Assembly: GCA_031419455.1 (NCBI GenBank) | Contig: JANOKS010000126.1 | Coordinates: 1 to 32,334 of the forward strand | Length of the DNA: 32,334 nt | Direction: 5' to 3' | From: UBA7672 sp031419455 | GTDB lineage: Bacteria > Pseudomonadota > Alphaproteobacteria > Caulobacterales > Hyphomonadaceae | Part shown: positions 1 through 7,712 of the stretch, piece by piece | Layout: the number at the start of each line of letters is the position of its first letter | How positions within the stretch are numbered: position 1 is the first letter of the stretch | The notes under the pieces: model-generated | What the model was told of the DNA's origin: nothing | Database searches by the model: none | Seen by the model: the letters and a program-made list of their open reading frames with translations, nothing else | Translations under genes and position numbers: made by a program

Positions 1-245
1 ACCCAAGAAGGCAGCATCACAGGCGGTGACACCGGCCTGAGTGCGAACACGTGCCCAACTCTCAATTGTCATTCCGGCCGAAGCCCGACCTGCCTCCCGA
101 AGCCAAAGGCGTAGGGAGGAGGGCGCAGAGCCGGAACCCAGAAGCGACACACACCGGCGCTCGCCGCCCTTGGGTTCCGGCTCGCGCTGACGCGCGTCCG
201 GAATGACAGTGTTGAGACAGGCGGATCACATCGTCTATGCACAGC
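1..245. repeat. Left-edge intergenic region with nested inverted repeat
   Basis: Arms TGTCATTCCGG (67-77) and CCGGAATGACA (198-208) enclose a second pair, GAGCCGGAACCCA (128-140) and TGGGTTCCGGCTC (171-183). The transcript could fold into a long hairpin. The same design (outer TGTCAT-CCGG, inner GGACCCA/TGGGTCC) recurs at 10311-10418, so it looks like a dispersed intergenic repeat. Bases 2-40 read PKKAASQAVTPA-stop on the plus strand and could be the tail of a gene entering from the left, but this is too short to call. Confidence 0.6.
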
Positions 246-2345
246 CTACCAGATCAACACGCGCTTCGCCGGCGGCAGATAGTTCAGATCGCTCTCCTTC
301 ACGCCGAACGCCTGATACCAGCTCTCCATGTTGCGCACCGGACCAATGGTGCGGAAGTACGCTGGCGAGTGTGAGTCCGTTGCGATCAGCACGCGCAGCG
401 CCTCGTCGCGCACCAGGCCACGCCACACCTGCGCCCAGCCGAGGAAGAACCGCTGGTCGCCCGTGAAGCCGTCGAGAACGGGCGCTTCCTTCCCATCAAG
501 CGAAAGCCGGTAAGCAGCATACGCCACCTGCAGCCCGCCATTGTCGCCGATGTTCTCGCCCAGCGTGAAACGCCCGTTCACGTTGAGCCCCGGCAGCGCC
601 TCGAACGCGGAATATTGCTCCGCCAGCGTATCCGTCAGGCCCTTGAACCGCGCCACATCATCCGGCCCCCACCAGTCGCGCAGCACGCCCATGCCGTCGG
701 ACTTCGCGCCCTGATCATCGAACCCATGCCCCATCTCGTGCCCGATCACCGCGCCGATGCCGCCATAGTTCACGGCCGGATCGGCGTTGGGATCAAAGAA
801 CGGCGCCTGCAGGATCGCGGCCGGGAAGGTGATCTCGTTGAACACCGAATTGTAAGACGCATTCACCGTCTGCGGCGTCATTCCCCACTCGGTGCGATCG
901 GTCTTCTGGCCCAGCCGCACCAGCCGCCGCTTCGCCTCGAACTCCGCCGCGCGCTGCGCATTGCCGAACGCATCGCCCTTCACGATGCTCATCGCCGAAT
1001 AGTCGCGCCATTTGTCCGGATAACCGATCTTGGGCTTGAACAGCGCCAGCTTCTCGAGCGCGCGCTCCTTGGTGTCCGCGCTCATCCACGACAGCGCCTT
1101 GATCCGCTGGGCGTAGGCCACGCGCATGTTCTCGACGAGGTCGAGCATCTTGGCCTTGGAATCCGCCGGGAAATGCTTGGCCGCATAGACCTTGCCGACA
1201 GCCTCGCCCATCGCGCCGTTCAGCGCTGCAATCGCCCGCTTGTCACGCGCACGTTGCTCCGGCTGTCCGTTCAGCGTCTTGCCATAGAACGCAAACGCCT
1301 CGTCATCGAACGCCTTCGGCAGCACCTCCGCATGGCGCCGCAGCGAGTGATAGGTCGCATACGCCTTCAGCGTATCGATCGGCGTCTCGGCCCAGAGCTT
1401 CGCCAATGGCCCGATCGCATCCGGCGTCCGCACGATCGCTCGATCCGCCGCGCCCACCAGGCTTGCCTCTAACGCGGCCTCCCACGGATACGCCGGCGCC
1501 ATCGCCTTCAGCTCTGCCCGCGTCTTGGGATTGTAAGTCTTGTCCCGCTCGCGCAGCTGTTCCGGCAGCCAGTGCTTGTCCGCGATCTTCATCTCGAGGT
1601 CGAGCACCGCCTCCGCCTTTGCCTCTGCGCCAGCAACGCCCGCCAGCGACAGCATCTTCGCGACATGCGCCTTGTAGGCGGCGATCTGTTCAGGCTTGGC
1701 CGTCTTGCCCACATAGAAAGTGCGGTTCGGCATGCCGAGCCCGCCATGGTTCACCGTCAGCACGTAGATGTCCGGATTTTTCTGGTCCGGCGCCACGCCC
1801 CAGCCGATCGGCGATGGAACCGGCGATCCCGGCCGCGCCGCGATCACCGCCAGCGCGGCTGCATCCTTCGCGCCATTGATCTCCGCCAGCAGCGGCCGGA
1901 TCGGCGCCAGCCCCTTCGCCTCGATCGCCGCCGTGTCGACATATGCTGCATAGAAATCCGCAATGCGCTGCTCATCGGTTCCTTGCGCGCCGCCCTTCGC
2001 GGTCGTCGCCGCCACCAGCGCGATCACATCGACGTCGGCCTGTTCGCGCAATTCGTCGAACGAGCCCCAGCGCGTGCGATCGCCTGGGATCTTGGTCGTC
2101 GCCTGCCACGTCCCGCCTGCATACTTCGCAAAGTCGATCCCGGGCGAGGCCGCACGATCCATGCCCGCGATATCAAAACCCCATGTTCCGATCTGAGGCT
2201 TTGGGGCCATGACTGGCGCAGCGACAGGCGCTGCGGGCGCCTGCGCCACCGTCATGGGTGAATCGGCGACGGGGGCCGCCGCCGTGCTGCACGCTGCAAC
2301 CAACGCAACGCTTGCTACGCCAAGCATGAATGTCCGACGAACCAT
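246..2345 (-). CDS. M13 family zinc metallopeptidase, lipoprotein
   Basis: A 699-residue neprilysin/PepO-type peptidase, expected to cleave oligopeptides in the periplasm. The N-terminus (MVRRTFMLGV...VAAC) is a lipoprotein signal with the lipidated cysteine at residue 19. An Ala/Pro-rich linker leads into the M13 N-terminal domain. The catalytic domain has NASYN followed by the zinc site HEMGH at 536-540, then GENIGDNGG with the third ligand E597 and the conserved D601. The length is normal for the family. The C-terminus ends in ...RVLIW, keeping the terminal Trp typical of M13 enzymes. The start at 2345 is chosen because GAGGAC lies just upstream and it places the signal peptide at the N-terminus; an upstream in-frame extension has no such support. 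Family assignment is firm; the substrate is unknown. Confidence 0.95.
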   Translation of the reverse strand: MVRRTFMLGVASVALVAACSTAAAPVADSPMTVAQAPAAPVAAPVMAPKPQIGTWGFDIAGMDRAASPGIDFAKYAGGTWQATTKIPGDRTRWGSFDELREQADVDVIALVAATTAKGGAQGTDEQRIADFYAAYVDTAAIEAKGLAPIRPLLAEINGAKDAAALAVIAARPGSPVPSPIGWGVAPDQKNPDIYVLTVNHGGLGMPNRTFYVGKTAKPEQIAAYKAHVAKMLSLAGVAGAEAKAEAVLDLEMKIADKHWLPEQLRERDKTYNPKTRAELKAMAPAYPWEAALEASLVGAADRAIVRTPDAIGPLAKLWAETPIDTLKAYATYHSLRRHAEVLPKAFDDEAFAFYGKTLNGQPEQRARDKRAIAALNGAMGEAVGKVYAAKHFPADSKAKMLDLVENMRVAYAQRIKALSWMSADTKERALEKLALFKPKIGYPDKWRDYSAMSIVKGDAFGNAQRAAEFEAKRRLVRLGQKTDRTEWGMTPQTVNASYNSVFNEITFPAAILQAPFFDPNADPAVNYGGIGAVIGHEMGHGFDDQGAKSDGMGVLRDWWGPDDVARFKGLTDTLAEQYSAFEALPGLNVNGRFTLGENIGDNGGLQVAYAAYRLSLDGKEAPVLDGFTGDQRFFLGWAQVWRGLVRDEALRVLIATDSHSPAYFRTIGPVRNMESWYQAFGVKESDLNYLPPAKRVLIW

Positions 2346-2444
2346 GATGTCCTCGCTGAGAAGCTGATGGCGCCGCAGAGCTGCGGCAAGCCGAAACGGC
2401 ATGCTAGGGGCACGCCCGTTCAAGGGCAACTCCGACCCTACCCG

Positions 2445-2978
2445 CTAAACTTTCTCGCTGATCCTGATCGCCAGCCGGCATCCCGTGCGAATGATCGCAG
2501 ACAGAAGCGGATAGGCCGGCGCTTCGGCCGCGCCCTCGGAAGCCGCCAGCTCCTTGTGGGCGACTTCCTCCTCCTGGAACTTCGCCATCGTGTCGGCCAG
2601 CTCTACATCGCCAGCTTCGCGCAGCTCGACGACCTGATCGCCATAGTGTTCCTCGATGACGGTCTCGACCGCCTCGGTGCACGCATGAGCAGCCTTCTCG
2701 CCGAGCAAAGCCGTACCCACGCCAAGGGCAAAGCCCGCCGCATTCCACACCGGCGACATCGCCGTCGGCCGCACGCTACCTGCGCTCAGCATGCGGTCGA
2801 ACGCGTCCAGATGCTCCTGCTCCTGCGACGCCATTTCCTTGAGCTGGCCGACGATACGCTCCCTGCCATGCTGCCGCTCGAACACGGCAAGCTGGCCCTT
2901 GTAGATCGCGACCGCGCCATACTCGCCGGCATGGTCGACGCGCAGGATCTCCTCACGGCGATTGCGGGTGATGCTCAT
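2445..2978 (-). CDS. coq7: Coq7-type demethoxyubiquinone hydroxylase
   Basis: A 177-residue protein of the Coq7/CLK-1 di-iron family, which hydroxylates the ring of demethoxyubiquinone late in ubiquinone synthesis at the inner membrane. The di-iron ligand motifs are all visible: VDHAGEYGA near the N-terminus, EQEHLDAF, then IEEHYGDQ and EEEVAHKE in the second half, giving the two ExxH pairs plus isolated glutamates. It starts 10 bases after the dsbB stop and is probably cotranscribed with it. An alternative ATG at 3008 (MNQFSHERAAM...) would overlap dsbB by 20 bases; 2978 is preferred because the conserved family sequence begins there, but its ribosome binding site is weak. The family is clear; which start is used is uncertain. 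Confidence 0.9.
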   Translation of the reverse strand: MSITRNRREEILRVDHAGEYGAVAIYKGQLAVFERQHGRERIVGQLKEMASQEQEHLDAFDRMLSAGSVRPTAMSPVWNAAGFALGVGTALLGEKAAHACTEAVETVIEEHYGDQVVELREAGDVELADTMAKFQEEEVAHKELAASEGAAEAPAYPLLSAIIRTGCRLAIRISEKV

Positions 2979-2988
2979 GGCTGCCCGC

Positions 2989-3543
2989 TCATGGCTGAAT
3001 TGGTTCATTTGCGGTATCGGCATGCATCGGCGGCTGGCTGGCTGAATAGAGGCTAAGCCCCGCGAGGATCATCGACCACACCGCGTTGAGCCCCGCCATC
3101 GAAAGACCCCACGGCTGTTCCGGCAGGCGCCACAGCGCCTCCTTGCACGAGGGGATCGCCTGCGGACGTGAGAGCAGCTCGCTCAGCGGAATGCCCTCGG
3201 GCAGGGCGCCGGCCGTCATCGCCGTGCATCCCTCAGGCCCCGGCGCCAAGTCCCACTCGAAAAGTGCATGCCAGGCCGCGATCACGAACCCGGCCATGAA
3301 GGTAAGCGCGAGCAGGATCGAGAAGGTGGTCATAAGCCGCGGCCCCGCCCCCCGCCATTTCAGCGCAATGGCGACCATCGCGATCGGTCCGGCGGCAAAA
3401 TAGACATAGCGTTGCCACCAGCACATCTGGCAGGGGGCCTGGTTCAGAACCATCTCGAAGAAGTAGGCCACGCCCAGCGTCGCCGCAGACGCCAGCAGGG
3501 CGACCAGCGGCCACCTGATCCGGTCGAGCGGCAGCCTGTTCAT
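2989..3543 (-). CDS. dsbB: Disulfide bond formation protein DsbB
   Basis: An inner-membrane protein of 184 residues that reoxidises periplasmic DsbA and hands the electrons to ubiquinone. The first periplasmic redox pair is visible as APCQMCWWQRY after the first transmembrane helix. The second cysteine pair is spread over PEGCTAM and IPSCKEALW, followed by the typical LPEQPWGLSMAGLNAVWSM segment before the last helix. Four hydrophobic segments fit the family topology. It is the first gene of a two-gene operon with the coq7-like gene. The upstream region 3544-3761 is shared with the divergent DedA-family gene and contains two copies of GGGCGACCAAAGGG with a 16-base period (3594-3623), of unknown meaning. 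Confidence 0.93.
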   Translation of the reverse strand: MNRLPLDRIRWPLVALLASAATLGVAYFFEMVLNQAPCQMCWWQRYVYFAAGPIAMVAIALKWRGAGPRLMTTFSILLALTFMAGFVIAAWHALFEWDLAPGPEGCTAMTAGALPEGIPLSELLSRPQAIPSCKEALWRLPEQPWGLSMAGLNAVWSMILAGLSLYSASQPPMHADTANEPIQP

Positions 3544-3761
3544 GGTTCAAACGTATCCGGGGCGGCCAAGGCGACAATGCGACTAATAGGGCTGGGCGAC
3601 CAAAGGGCCGGGCGACCAAAGGGTTGGTCCAGGCGGTACCATTGACCTTGCGTTGATCCGCCGCCGCTATCTTGCTGCCTTCCCGGGGTTATTTCCTGTG
3701 CTGCATATGCTAAGCGCGGAAAATCGACCTTAACCACCGAATCGCGGATCTCCGGCCACGC

Positions 3762-4409
3762 ATGACCGACGTCACGACGATCACTCCCGCCGCCGCGCCC
3801 GCGCCGCGCCCGCCAAAGGCGAAAGGCCCGTTGGGCGGCATCTACAACTGGATGATGCGCCTCGCCGCCGGCAACAAGGCCGAGCCGGCGCTCTACACCA
3901 TCTCGTTTGCGGAAAGCTCGTTCTTCCCCATCCCGCCAGATGTGATGCTGGCCCCCATGTGCTTCGCCCGCCCCGAACGCTGGGTGCGCTACGCCTTCGG
4001 CTGCACGCTGGCCTCCGTGTTCGGAGCGATGCTTGGTTACGCAATCGGCTTCTACCTCTTCGAGGCCGTGGGGTCTCACATTCTCAATTTCTTCGGCTAT
4101 GGCGGCAAGGAAGCCGAGTTTCGCGCCACCTACGCCGCCGTCGGCGTCTGGATCATCCTGATCAAAGGCGTGACGCCGATCCCGTTCAAACTCGTGACGA
4201 TCGTCTCGGGCGCTGCGGGCATGGATCCGCTGATCTTCATCGCATCCTGTCTGGTTACCCGGGCGGGACGGTTTTTCCTGGTCGCCTGGCTGTTCCAGAA
4301 GTTCGGCCCAACGTTGGCCCCGGTCATCGAAAAGCGCGTCGGGCTATTCATGCTGCTGTTCGTGGCGATCCTGGTCGCCGGCTTTGCAGCGGCGGCGCTG
4401 ATCCACTGA
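3762..4409 (+). CDS. DedA/YqaA-family inner membrane protein
   Basis: A 215-residue membrane protein of the SNARE-associated/DedA superfamily, closest in look to the YqaA branch. After an Ala/Pro-rich cytoplasmic N-terminus it has the signature FAESSFFPIPPDVMLAP. A mid-protein segment, LIKGVTPIPFKLVTIVSGAAGM, ends in the family's conserved small-residue and Pro pattern, and TRAGRFFLVAWL follows. Four or five hydrophobic segments are visible. DedA proteins are linked to lipid carrier flipping and membrane homeostasis; the particular substrate cannot be read here. It is divergent from dsbB and followed directly by a long palindrome (4413-4444). Confidence 0.87.
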   Translation: MTDVTTITPAAAPAPRPPKAKGPLGGIYNWMMRLAAGNKAEPALYTISFAESSFFPIPPDVMLAPMCFARPERWVRYAFGCTLASVFGAMLGYAIGFYLFEAVGSHILNFFGYGGKEAEFRATYAAVGVWIILIKGVTPIPFKLVTIVSGAAGMDPLIFIASCLVTRAGRFFLVAWLFQKFGPTLAPVIEKRVGLFMLLFVAILVAGFAAAALIH

Positions 4410-4412
4410 TGC

Positions 4413-4444
4413 ATTCCAGAAAATTCGATCGAAATTTCTGGAAT
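4413..4444. promoter_or_regulatory. 32-bp near-perfect AT-rich palindrome
   Basis: The sequence runs ATTCCAGAAAATTCGA followed by TCGAAATTTCTGGAAT. The two halves are reverse complements except for a single mispaired position. It lies four bases after the DedA-family stop codon. It could be a bidirectional terminator stem without a clear U-tract, or an operator for what follows. It is AT-rich in a GC-rich genome. Confidence 0.55.
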
Positions 4445-4534
4445 CCGTGAACCGGATGTTTGCTATCGCCATGCGAGAACCGGGATGAGCCGGCGGATGG
4501 TCTGCCTGCTCGCTGTCAGTTCCGGGTCGCTTCC

Positions 4535-4657
4535 ATGGCCACGCTCCGCCGCATCCAGACCGCCTCCATGCGCGTCGCGCCGCACTGGTTCCTGTGCGTT
4601 TTCCTCGGCGCGTTCGTCGCGCTGCAGCTTGCAACGCCCTCCGCCCTCATCGGCTGA
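4535..4657 (+). CDS. Possible small single-helix membrane protein
   Basis: A 40-codon frame, MATLRRIQTASMRVAPHW..., has a basic N-terminus followed by a continuous hydrophobic stretch (FLCVFLGAFVALQL) and a short polar end. This looks like a one-pass membrane peptide. It sits between the DedA-family gene and tRNA-Leu on the same strand. The ribosome binding site is poor, and starts at 4460 or 4568 are also possible. No family is recognised; it could be chance in GC-rich sequence. Confidence 0.28.
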   Translation: MATLRRIQTASMRVAPHWFLCVFLGAFVALQLATPSALIG

Positions 4658-4704
4658 GCGCCGCTGGCCAACGTCACTTCATTGGGCTAATCAGTCCGCC
4701 CCGC

Positions 4705-4791
4705 GCGGGAGTGGCGGAATTGGCAGACGCAGTGGACTCAAAATCCACCGTCCTAACGGATTTGTGGGTTCGACCCCCACCTCCCGCACCA
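4705..4791 (+). tRNA. tRNA-Leu (anticodon CAA)
   Basis: An 87-base class II tRNA with an encoded CCA. The acceptor strands GCGGGAG and CTCCCGC pair over 7 bp. The anticodon stem TGGA/TCCA holds the loop CTCAAAA, giving anticodon CAA, which reads UUG. A long variable arm (CGTCCTAACGG) identifies leucine type. The T arm is GTGGG-TTCGACC-CCCAC. Confidence 0.97.
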
Positions 4792-4809
4792 GGGTCTCGT
4801 CGTCAGGCG

Positions 4810-5040
4810 TCAGTCCCTGAACGCAATCATGGTCACTTCGGTTTTCGCGCCCGTCTCGGCATCGCTCAGCACCAAATCGGCGAATTCACCGGTGTCGGGA
4901 GCTTGCTCCATCAGGCGCGCCACTTCGGCGTCGTCAGCTGCGTATTGCGCCTCATTGCCAAGAACGAGCTGATCTGGCGCACGCGTCGCTGTGACGAGAA
5001 GGGCGCCGAGGCTGACTGCAGCGAGAAGGAAGGCGTTCAT
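4810..5040 (-). CDS. Small secreted hypothetical protein
   Basis: A 76-residue protein with a clear Sec-type signal (MNAFLLAAVSLGALLVTATRA) and an acidic mature part (DDAEVARLMEQAPDTGEFADLVLSDAETG). It contains no cysteine and no recognisable domain. AGGATC lies about 6 bases before the ATG. Just upstream is a near-perfect 20-bp palindrome (5052-5071), so it may have its own regulated promoter. The function is unknown; a periplasmic location is inferred from the signal peptide. Confidence 0.6.
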   Translation of the reverse strand: MNAFLLAAVSLGALLVTATRAPDQLVLGNEAQYAADDAEVARLMEQAPDTGEFADLVLSDAETGAKTEVTMIAFRD

Positions 5041-5051
5041 GGCATTGATCC

Positions 5052-5071
5052 TGTGTCAGGTACCTAACACA
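5052..5071. promoter_or_regulatory. 20-bp palindrome upstream of small secreted protein gene
   Basis: TGTGTCAGGTACCTAACACA is a palindrome centred on GGTACC with one mismatched pair. It lies 12-31 bases before the ATG at 5040, where a repressor could block transcription, and also just beyond the end of the amine oxidase gene's upstream neighbour space. The binding factor is unknown. Confidence 0.4.
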
Positions 5072-5094
5072 TTCCAATTGCAGACGTTCCCGCA

Positions 5095-6630
5095 TTAACC
5101 TGCGGCAAGCAGTTCCCCGGCGGCGCGCTCGCCGGCTTCCACGGCGCCTGTCATGGTTCCCATGCTGGACATGCTGGAATGCTCGCCCGCAAACACCAGG
5201 CGACCAGCGAGTTCCGGTCGCCTCGCAATCTCGGGATAGCGCGTGTACTGCCCGACCAGACAGGTCGCTCGGCTGCCGCGCGTGTGCGGATGGTTCCCCC
5301 AGAAAAGGCTCGTCCGGACCTTGGGGGTCAACGTCCGCGCCAGCTCCGGCGACAGCGCTGACAAGCCGGCCTGCAACCGATCGAGCGCCTGCGCCTCTTC
5401 GCCCTTCGCCGCATCGCCCGCGAAGCAGTTCGTCAGCACCGCGCCATTGCCTTGCTGGCCCGCGCTCGAATCCCACACAGTCTGGAAACCGCGGTCGGAA
5501 ACAATCCTGCCATTTGCCGGCTTCGCATCAGCGGCGACGATCAGCTTGGCGGTCGCGCCGTAGCCGAGCTCATTGATCACCATCATCTTGTCGGCCGGCA
5601 GCGCCAGACCGCCCAGCCCCCTGATCTGGCGCAGCCGCGTGAAGGGCAGAGCCATCATCACATGCGCGAATGTTCTCTCGAACGGCGACCCGTCCACCGT
5701 GCGGAAGCTCAGCTTCAGCCCATCGCCATCGCGTGCGATGGCAGCCAGCTGATGCCGCCTGTGAATCGCCACACGCTGCATCAGTGGTTCGCTCGACAGA
5801 CGCCGCTCCAGCGCCTCCGGCAGGCTCGATGATCCACCCGCAATCCGCATCGTGCCGTCGTGTTTGCCAAACAGGGCAAACGGCTTGGTCGTGTCGGTTC
5901 CGATGAGATCGACGAAGTTCAGCGACGATTGCTGGCTGACCGCCACACCGAATTCCATATGCCAGGCCAGCGCCAGCAGGTCGATCACCCACGGCTCCGT
6001 CGACGGTGCGAGACTCTTGAGATACGCCGACAGCGGCAGGTCATCGAGCTGCCTCGCCCGCTCCGTCCATTCGCCCGCCGCATCCAGCAGCGCCGCCTGG
6101 TCCGCAGCCACCCGTAGCGCAACGGCAAGGAACGGCCCGGCCGGTCCCGCGGGATCGAGCAGGTCGGCATCAGCCCACTGGAAGCCGCCGACGTCGTAGA
6201 GCGCGGGCTTGGCGCCCTCCGGCGCGATCGGTTCCACCCGAACGCCAAGCTCGCCGCAAACGCGCAGCAGTGCTTCGTCGCCGCTGTTGACGAACTCGCC
6301 ACCCAGCTCGCAGAACTGGCCCTCCGGCGTGAAGTCGCGCAGCGTGTGCATGCGCCCGCCCAGCCGCCCGCTGGCCTCGAAGACATCCACGGTCGCGCCG
6401 GCAATCGCCAGCCGCCACGCCGCGACCAGCCCCGAAACTCCGCCGCCGACAACGGCCACGGAGCCGGCTTCGCCATTCAGTTCCGGTCCCGCCTGCGGCG
6501 TGCACGCAGCCGCCGCCAGCATGCCAAGCGCTGCCCGACGGCTCATTGCACGCGGCCCCACAACGCCCAGCTGCGCGCGCGCCTCGCCCATGCGTTCGTT
6601 GATCCAGCTGAGAAGCTGTGTCCGCGCCAT
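5095..6630 (-). CDS. Tat-exported FAD-dependent amine oxidase
   Basis: A 511-residue flavoprotein of the monoamine oxidase/phytoene desaturase-like superfamily that oxidises an amine with FAD and oxygen. A twin-arginine signal, MSRRAALGMLAAAAC, starts at residue 29, so export of the folded, FAD-loaded protein is likely. The Rossmann dinucleotide motif VAVVGGGVSGLVAAWRLA follows, then VFEASGRLGGRMHT, the standard amine oxidase signature. Near the C-terminus LVFAGEHSSMSSMGTMTGAVEAG closes the FAD site. The start at 6630 has GGGGAG just upstream. About 28 residues precede the Tat motif, longer than usual, so the ATG at MSRRAAL is an alternative start. The substrate is unknown. Confidence 0.88.
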   Translation of the reverse strand: MARTQLLSWINERMGEARAQLGVVGPRAMSRRAALGMLAAAACTPQAGPELNGEAGSVAVVGGGVSGLVAAWRLAIAGATVDVFEASGRLGGRMHTLRDFTPEGQFCELGGEFVNSGDEALLRVCGELGVRVEPIAPEGAKPALYDVGGFQWADADLLDPAGPAGPFLAVALRVAADQAALLDAAGEWTERARQLDDLPLSAYLKSLAPSTEPWVIDLLALAWHMEFGVAVSQQSSLNFVDLIGTDTTKPFALFGKHDGTMRIAGGSSSLPEALERRLSSEPLMQRVAIHRRHQLAAIARDGDGLKLSFRTVDGSPFERTFAHVMMALPFTRLRQIRGLGGLALPADKMMVINELGYGATAKLIVAADAKPANGRIVSDRGFQTVWDSSAGQQGNGAVLTNCFAGDAAKGEEAQALDRLQAGLSALSPELARTLTPKVRTSLFWGNHPHTRGSRATCLVGQYTRYPEIARRPELAGRLVFAGEHSSMSSMGTMTGAVEAGERAAGELLAAG

Positions 6631-6700
6631 CCCGCTCCCCGTCGCCACGGCGCGATGTAAGGACATACCCGGCCTGAAACACAAGCTGACCAAAAACAAG

Positions 6701-6731
6701 AAGGGCCGCGCGGCGTTCGCCGGCGGCCCTT
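6701..6731 (-). terminator. Rho-independent terminator (minus strand)
   Basis: On the minus strand AAGGGCCGC and GCGGCCCTT form a 9-bp stem, with a further CGGCG/CGCCG pairing inside the loop. It is followed by CTTGTTTTTGG. It ends the transcript carrying the 26-codon ORF at 6773-6853 and insulates the amine oxidase gene. Confidence 0.75.
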
Positions 6732-6772
6732 CCCGTCATTGAGCGGGGCTTGAACCCCTGGAATTACTTCCG

Positions 6773-6853
6773 TCAGCGCGTCCGACGACCGGAGGTTGCT
6801 CCGAACGACAGACTGACCGACAGGGCTCCGCCCCGGCTCATAGTGACTGACAT
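6773..6853 (-). CDS. 26-codon ORF with a 17-nt match to the 16S rRNA tail
   Basis: The frame MSVTMSRGGALSVSLSFGAT... is short, basic at its end (GRRTR) and has no known family. Its case rests on translation signals: the opposite strand at 6853-6869 reads TTGGATCACCTCCTTTC, which matches the 3' end of bacterial 16S rRNA. The mRNA therefore carries a very long Shine-Dalgarno pairing, GGAGGTGATCC, seven bases before the ATG. A terminator hairpin follows about 40 bases after the stop. It could encode a highly translated small protein, a leader peptide, or a short RNA using the pairing for another purpose. Confidence 0.5.
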   Translation of the reverse strand: MSVTMSRGGALSVSLSFGATSGRRTR

Positions 6854-6895
6854 TGGATCACCTCCTTTCGCAAAGTTGACGATGGAGATGAGAAT

Positions 6896-6910
6896 GGGGG
6901 CCATGCCCCC
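6896..6910 (-). terminator. Short GC hairpin after the RcnB-like gene
   Basis: GGGGGC-CAT-GCCCCC is a perfect 6-bp stem with a 3-base loop. On the minus strand it lies about 35 bases beyond the stop of the gene ending at 6944 and before the 26-codon ORF. The following U content is weak (ATTCTCATCT), so it may attenuate rather than end transcription. Confidence 0.4.
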
Positions 6911-6943
6911 GTCGCGCAAGGGCAAACCACCGGCAGGCGCAGT

Positions 6944-7642
6944 TCAACCCGCGCGCACAACTTTCACGGGCATTTCCGTTCGCGCATCGACCAGCACAAT
7001 CCGGCCGTCGACGCGGGCGTAGAACTGGCCCCTGGGCGCCGCCGGCAGCGCCAGCGCGGAAGGATCATGGATAACGAGCGCGGAGGTCGGCGACACGCGC
7101 CGCACGGGCACGCCCATGTCGGGCATCGGCCGCGGCCCTGCGGGAACATCCGCCGTGGGGTCGGTCGGCTGCACCGGCAGCACGCTGCTCACCAGCTCCG
7201 ACGTCCGGTCCACCAGCACGAAGCGCCCGTCGACGCGCGCGTAGTATTGGCCGGGCGGGGCAGGCGGCAGGATGAAACTCTCGGGCGATATCACGACCGC
7301 GGTCGATGTCGCCGGCACGCGCTTGTTCAGCAGCGCCGCCTCGGCCAGCATCCGTTCGCGCGCCACGCTCTGGCGATCCTGCTCGGCCTTGAGCAGCAGC
7401 CGGTCGCGTTCGCGCCTGTAGTCCATGTCGCGCATCGCGCGTTCGGCGCCGGAGACGCCCGAACCGGGCAGGCTGCTGAGGTCCCGCTCGTGCTGGCGCG
7501 CGGATTCCAGCTGATCGAGCTGGCGCTGGTCTTCCATCTGGAACTGCCTGTCCAGCGCGTCGAAACGCGGCAGCGTCTCCAGCTGCGCATGCGCAGGCAG
7601 CGCGACGAACAACAGTCCCGCAAAGGGAAGCGCTTTCAGCAT
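6944..7642 (-). CDS. Secreted protein with a duplicated RcnB-like motif
   Basis: A 232-residue exported protein. It has a Sec signal peptide ending near PAHAQ, then a charged, Gln/Arg-rich helical region (residues about 25-100, likely coiled coil), then two copies of a short beta motif. Copy 1 is LPPAPPGQYYARVDGRFVLV and copy 2 is LPAAPRGQFYARVDGRIVLV, separated by a Pro-rich linker and each followed by D-R/A-T-E. The motif resembles the PPG-x-x-x-RV-x-x-x-x-LV element of RcnB-type periplasmic proteins, but that is a resemblance only. A metal or envelope-stress role is conceivable and not shown. Confidence 0.75.
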   Translation of the reverse strand: MLKALPFAGLLFVALPAHAQLETLPRFDALDRQFQMEDQRQLDQLESARQHERDLSSLPGSGVSGAERAMRDMDYRRERDRLLLKAEQDRQSVARERMLAEAALLNKRVPATSTAVVISPESFILPPAPPGQYYARVDGRFVLVDRTSELVSSVLPVQPTDPTADVPAGPRPMPDMGVPVRRVSPTSALVIHDPSALALPAAPRGQFYARVDGRIVLVDARTEMPVKVVRAG

Positions 7643-7712
7643 AGGCTCAATATAGCACGTCTGCCGGCGTTGCGCACGACCGTCCGTTCACGAGCGTATT
7701 ACGATCCTGGGC

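Noticed and set aside
4594..5067. Plus-strand frame of 157 codons across tRNA-Leu
   Set aside because: It reads through the tRNA (VAELADAVDSKS is the translated tRNA) and antisense to a better supported gene.
6741..6772. GGGGTTCAAGCCCC on the minus strand, like a tRNA T arm
   Set aside because: No acceptor, D or anticodon arm can be built around it and stem lengths are wrong.
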